Shown: one piece after another, positions 7,005 through 9,378 of the stretch
How positions within the stretch are numbered: position 1 is the stretch's first letter
How the letters are laid out: the number at the start of each line of letters is the position of its first letter
NCBI GenBank assembly: GCA_910580045.1
Contig: CAJTXF010000084.1
Coordinates: 1-9,378, forward strand
Source: an uncultured Eubacteriales bacterium
GTDB taxonomy: Bacteria > Bacillota > Clostridia > Oscillospirales > Acutalibacteraceae
DNA: 9,378 nt
Direction of reading: 5' to 3'
Notes under the pieces: model-generated
Databases searched by the model: none
What the model saw: the letters and a program-made list of their open reading frames with translations, nothing else
What the model was told of the DNA's origin: nothing
Position numbers and translations under genes: made by a program

Positions 7005-7040
7005 CCCCACACCCTGCCAGGGGGCAAGCCCCCCTGGACC
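7005..7040 (-). repeat. Hairpin repeat family, copy B (inverted)
   Basis: Read on the minus strand it is GGTCCA, a G/C stem (7017-7024 pairing with 7030-7037), then TGGCAGGGTGTGGGG, the same plan as copy A but with a different stem. Next to it, GTGGGGC at 6994-7000 and GCCCCAC at 7004-7010 form a further small hairpin. It lies about 40 bases downstream of the cdsA stop in the direction of cdsA transcription, so it may act as that operon's 3' structure. Confidence 0.65.
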
Positions 7041-7078
7041 CCGGTCGGGGCTTGCCGTTAGGTATGCGCTTGGCCTGC

Positions 7079-7900
7079 CTACACCCCCGCCAGCGGGAAA
7101 AACGTCACCAGCACATACACAAACGGCGCGGTGAATATTACGCTGTCAAACCTATCCAATATACCTCCGTGCCCTGGTATTACCTGCCCAAAATCCTTGA
7201 TATGGCAGCTCCGCTTAATCAGCGAGAAGCTCAAGTCCCCTAAAATCGACACCCAGGCCCCCAGCAAGCCTATCACTGCCAGCAGCCAATAGTTTACCGT
7301 CACTCCGCCTGCGTAAACCACCCGGGAAAAGCACAGCCCGCACAGCAGCATCACTGCCGCGTCTGCCACAGTGCCCCCAATCGCGCCCTCTACAGTCTTT
7401 TTGGGGCTGATTTCCGGGCACAGCTTGCGCTTGCCGAACAGGGTGCCCGCAAAATATGCCCCCATATCCGCCGCCCAGGCTGACAGCACCGCAATCAGCA
7501 CATAGAACATCCCGTGGACCCGGTTCAGCTCCCGCAGGGAGACCAAGGTCTGCAGGGCACAGGGGATGAGCACCACCATACTGTACAGCACCGCCACCTC
7601 TTTGAAGCTGGTCTCGTGGTGATACACTATCATGGCCGCAAAGGCCCCAAAGGTATACAGGCAGTAGATAAGGAACTGGTACCTTGCCTCGCAGAAGGGC
7701 ACAGCCCCTGCCGCCAGCAGAGAGGGCCCATACAAAAACCACTTGCGCTGCAGGCCCAGGGCTCTGGCCAGCTCGTCCACCGCCGCGGCTGAAATCAGCG
7801 CCACGGCAATATTCAGCGCCAGAGGGAAAATCTGGTCAAAGACGACGATGGCCGCCGCGAACAGTGTCAGCACCACGCCGGACAGGACACGCTGCTTCAT
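7079..7900 (-). CDS. cdsA: Phosphatidate cytidylyltransferase (CDP-diacylglycerol synthase)
   Basis: CdsA is a membrane enzyme that activates phosphatidic acid with CTP to CDP-diacylglycerol, the precursor of the phospholipids. The 273-residue protein is of normal family length, with about eight hydrophobic segments spread along its whole length. The family signature is intact at residues 226-252: Ser-Leu-Ile-Lys-Arg, then Lys-Asp-Phe-Gly, then Pro-Gly-His-Gly-Gly-Ile-Leu-Asp-Arg-Phe-Asp, which holds the metal-binding acidic residues. The open frame extends upstream into uppS. ATG 7900, with AAAGG at 7912-7916, is the better start because it gives the usual short basic N-terminus before the first membrane segment. 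It follows uppS after 55 bases and is the last gene of the unit visible here; no dxr follows. Confidence 0.95.
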   Translation of the reverse strand: MKQRVLSGVVLTLFAAAIVVFDQIFPLALNIAVALISAAAVDELARALGLQRKWFLYGPSLLAAGAVPFCEARYQFLIYCLYTFGAFAAMIVYHHETSFKEVAVLYSMVVLIPCALQTLVSLRELNRVHGMFYVLIAVLSAWAADMGAYFAGTLFGKRKLCPEISPKKTVEGAIGGTVADAAVMLLCGLCFSRVVYAGGVTVNYWLLAVIGLLGAWVSILGDLSFSLIKRSCHIKDFGQVIPGHGGILDRFDSVIFTAPFVYVLVTFFPLAGV

Positions 7901-7955
7901 GGTGTTTCCCGCCTTTCTATAAGGAAAAAAGTTGTGGAGCAGGACAGGTTCCCCG

Positions 7956-8669
7956 TCAAACGCCCCCAAACCGCCTTTGGCGGGAGTGGTACACGGCAAT
8001 GGCCCTATCCAAGTCATCTGTGGTAAAGTCTGGCCAAAGGATGTCAAAATACACAAACTCCGCGTAGGCGCACTGCCACAGCAGGAAGTTGGAGACCCGC
8101 TGCTCCCCGCTGGGGCGGATAATCAGGTCCGGGGCAGGCTGGCCCGCTGTGTAGAGATAGCTGTCGAACAGCTCCTCAGTCAGCTCCTCCGGCCTATGCT
8201 GCCCGGCCAGCACCTCTTGGGCAAAGGCCCTGGCCCCCCGAAGGATTTCCGCCCGGCCGCCGTAGTTCATGGCCAGGTTCAGCACCATGCCGGTCTTGGG
8301 GGCGCTGGCCTGTTTCACCTCCTCGATAAGCTCCCGCAGCTCGGAAGAAAAGGCGGAGGTGTCGCCAATAAACCGCACCCGGATATTTTCGTCCATAAAG
8401 TCCCGCAGGGCCTCCTGGAGATAGTCCTTGAACAGCTTCATCAGGGCCCCCACTTCCTCAGCGGGGCGGGCCCAGTTCTCGGTGGAAAAGGCATAGACCG
8501 TCAGCACCTTCACCCCAATGCGGGAGGCGTACCGGGTGATGGTGCGGAAGTTCTGGGCCCCGGCCCGGTGGCCCAGGCTGCGGGGCTGGAAATGCTTTTT
8601 GGCCCAGCGGCCGTTGCCGTCCATAATAATGCCGATATGGGCAGGGGGCGGAAGTATCTTTTCAGGCAT
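7956..8669 (-). CDS. uppS: Undecaprenyl diphosphate synthase (cis-prenyltransferase)
   Basis: UppS adds cis isoprene units from isopentenyl diphosphate to farnesyl diphosphate, making the C55 lipid carrier for peptidoglycan and other wall polymers. The 237-residue protein has the signature Met-Asp-Gly-Asn-Gly-Arg-Trp at residues 16-22, including catalytic Asp17. Further family blocks are Ser-Thr-Glu-Asn-Trp, Asn-Tyr-Gly-Gly-Arg, and the C-terminal Arg-Pro-Ser-Gly-Glu-Gln-Arg-x-Ser-Asn-Phe-Leu-Leu-Trp-Gln block that binds isopentenyl diphosphate and magnesium. ATG 8669 is chosen over an in-frame TTG at 8675 because GGAG at 8678-8681 is 8 bases from the ATG but only 2 from the TTG. The start lies 2 bases after the frr stop, which suggests translational coupling. 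Confidence 0.96.
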   Translation of the reverse strand: MPEKILPPPAHIGIIMDGNGRWAKKHFQPRSLGHRAGAQNFRTITRYASRIGVKVLTVYAFSTENWARPAEEVGALMKLFKDYLQEALRDFMDENIRVRFIGDTSAFSSELRELIEEVKQASAPKTGMVLNLAMNYGGRAEILRGARAFAQEVLAGQHRPEELTEELFDSYLYTAGQPAPDLIIRPSGEQRVSNFLLWQCAYAEFVYFDILWPDFTTDDLDRAIAVYHSRQRRFGGV

Positions 8670-8671
8670 GG

Positions 8672-9235
8672 TCAAATCTCCAGAATTTCCTTTTCCTTAT
8701 CCGCCGCGCAGGCGTCCACATTCTTGATGCTCTTGTCCGTCAAATCCTGCATTTTCTTTTCCGCCTGCTTCAAATCATCCTCTGTAATCTCGGACTTTTT
8801 CTTCATGTCCTTCAGCTTCTCAATGGCGTCCCGGCGGATAGAGCGGACAGCGACCTTTGCCTCCTCAGCCAGCTTGCTGGTCTCCTTGACCAGCTCCCGG
8901 CGGCGCTCCTCGTTCAGGGGCGGGAAGGTAAGGCGGATGAGCTTGCCGTCATTCTGGGGGTTCACGCCCAAATCAGAGGTCTGGATGGCCTTCTCGACAG
9001 CCCGCAGGACAGAGGCGTCCCAGGGCTGGATGGTAAGCACCCGGGCCTCGGTAACAGCCACAGCGGCCAGCTGGTTGATGGGGGTGGGGGTGTCGTAATA
9101 GTTGACGGTAATTTTATCCAGCACGGCAGGGTTCGCCCGTCCGGCGCGGATGGCGGCATACTCCTCCAGAAGGTGGGAGACAGCCTTTTTCATTTTACTT
9201 TCAGCCTTGTCGAATACGTCTTTCATTTCCGGCAT
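8672..9235 (-). CDS. frr: Ribosome recycling factor
   Basis: RRF, together with EF-G, splits the post-termination ribosome complex in the cytosol. The 187-residue protein is close to the usual 185. It has the expected order of a three-helix bundle interrupted by a small beta domain: Arg-Ala-Gly-Arg-Ala-Asn-Pro-Ala-Val-Leu-Asp at about 30-40, then Tyr-Tyr-Asp-Thr-Pro-Thr-Pro-Ile-Asn-Gln-Leu, then Ile-Gln-Pro-Trp-Asp, then Pro-Pro-Leu-Asn-Glu-Glu-Arg-Arg-Arg-Glu-Leu, and a long charged C-terminal helix. The first in-frame ATG (9244) abuts the ribosome binding site and cannot use it. ATG 9235 is 9 bases from GAAAGG and is preferred. It is the first gene of the frr-uppS-cdsA unit and has its own promoter. 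Confidence 0.97.
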   Translation of the reverse strand: MPEMKDVFDKAESKMKKAVSHLLEEYAAIRAGRANPAVLDKITVNYYDTPTPINQLAAVAVTEARVLTIQPWDASVLRAVEKAIQTSDLGVNPQNDGKLIRLTFPPLNEERRRELVKETSKLAEEAKVAVRSIRRDAIEKLKDMKKKSEITEDDLKQAEKKMQDLTDKSIKNVDACAADKEKEILEI

Positions 9236-9244
9236 GATAAGCAT

Positions 9245-9250
9245 CCTTTC
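9245..9250 (-). promoter_or_regulatory. Ribosome binding site of frr
   Basis: GAAAGG on the minus strand lies directly against the first in-frame ATG (9244) and 9 bases before the second (9235). The spacing decides for the second start. Confidence 0.75.
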
Positions 9251-9268
9251 TGGGATTTATTTTAAGAT

Positions 9269-9297
9269 ATTATAACATATTTAAGGAGGCAGTTCAA
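9269..9297 (-). promoter_or_regulatory. Sigma-A-type promoter for frr-uppS-cdsA
   Basis: On the minus strand, TTGAAC (9292-9297) and a perfect TATAAT (9269-9274) are separated by exactly 17 bases in an AT-rich island. Transcription would begin near 9262, giving a leader of about 27 bases before the frr start. Confidence 0.85.
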
Positions 9298-9339
9298 CCG
9301 ATACCGCGCCGCCCGGCGGAGGGCCAAGCGGAAGTTTTC

Positions 9340-9375
9340 GTCCACCTTTTTCAAAAGGTGGCAGGGGTGCGGGGG
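9340..9375 (+). repeat. Hairpin repeat family, copy C
   Basis: GTCCA, a 9-bp stem (CCACCTTTT 9342-9350 with AAAAGGTGG 9353-9361), then GGCAGGGGTGCGGGG. It has the same orientation and architecture as copy A, including a nearby upstream GAAGTTTT-like stretch. It lies upstream of the frr promoter and reaches the window edge, so a longer element may continue beyond. No gene is visible in 9298-9378. Confidence 0.65.
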
Positions 9376-9378
9376 CAG

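Larger units (their letters stand above)
6431..7040. repeat. Inverted modular hairpin array filling the intergenic region
   Basis: The 722 bases between the LURP-one stop and the cdsA stop hold no credible gene. They do hold a nested inverted repeat centred near 6750. Matching pairs from outside in are: the outer motif (6431-6479 with 7005-7040); CTTGACCTTAGGGCGGCGC at 6515-6533 with its exact complement at 6966-6984; GCGCCGCC at 6600-6607 with GGCGGCGC at 6894-6901; GATTCCG at 6625-6631 with CGGAATC at 6864-6870; and strong hairpins at 6634-6662 and 6830-6866. A further hairpin occupies the middle. The inner arms are about 148 and 155 bp. No transposase is encoded. It could be an inverted pair of interspersed repeats, a large non-autonomous element, or a structured 3' region serving both converging genes. 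Confidence 0.75.

Noticed and set aside
6878..7243. 121-residue open frame on the plus strand crossing the array and the cdsA end
   Set aside because: It overlaps repeat copy B and the conserved C-terminus of cdsA on the other strand, with no protein-like features of its own.
7932..9098. 388-residue open frame on the plus strand opposite uppS and frr
   Set aside because: It lies entirely over well-conserved minus-strand genes and has no recognisable motif; a shadow frame.

Overview
The window is GC-rich, roughly 60% by eye, and reads as chromosomal DNA of an anaerobic gut-type Firmicute, most likely a Clostridia lineage near Oscillospiraceae/Ruminococcaceae. This rests on codon bias toward G/C, strong AAAGGAG-type ribosome binding sites, the Firmicutes-type frr-uppS-cdsA order, and a Firmicutes-like DapF. 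The assignment is an inference; no rRNA or marker comparison is possible here.

Layout. Positions 106-4203 (+) hold one continuous ORF joining a complete carbamoyl-phosphate synthase large subunit (CarB) to a complete diaminopimelate epimerase (DapF) through a very short linker. Twenty-five bases later comes an unrecognised lipoprotein (4229-5353, +) with a 12-bp tandem repeat. Overlapping its stop codon starts a second, damaged secreted-protein gene (5350-5693, +) whose reading frame breaks near a run of seven G. The end of that gene runs into a 164-bp AT-rich palindromic element (5677-5840) made of two 80-base arms around a 4-base centre, which looks like a MITE. A LURP-one/tubby-like gene follows (5886-6356, +).

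Positions 6357-7078, between the convergent LURP-one and cdsA genes, contain no credible gene. They hold an inverted, modular repeat of about 610 bp with several strong hairpins. Its outer motif occurs twice in inverted orientation here (6431-6479 and 7005-7040) and a third time at the right edge of the window (9340-9375). The stem sequence differs in each copy but pairing is kept.

The minus strand from 9297 down to 7079 is a housekeeping unit: a good promoter, then frr (ribosome recycling factor), uppS (undecaprenyl diphosphate synthase) and cdsA (CDP-diacylglycerol synthase). It links translation recycling with the lipid carrier for peptidoglycan and with phospholipid synthesis. pyrH and dxr, which often flank this set, are not visible in the window.

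The most notable items are the CarB-DapF fusion, the palindromic MITE next to a decayed lipoprotein gene, and the inverted hairpin array with its structurally conserved repeat family.
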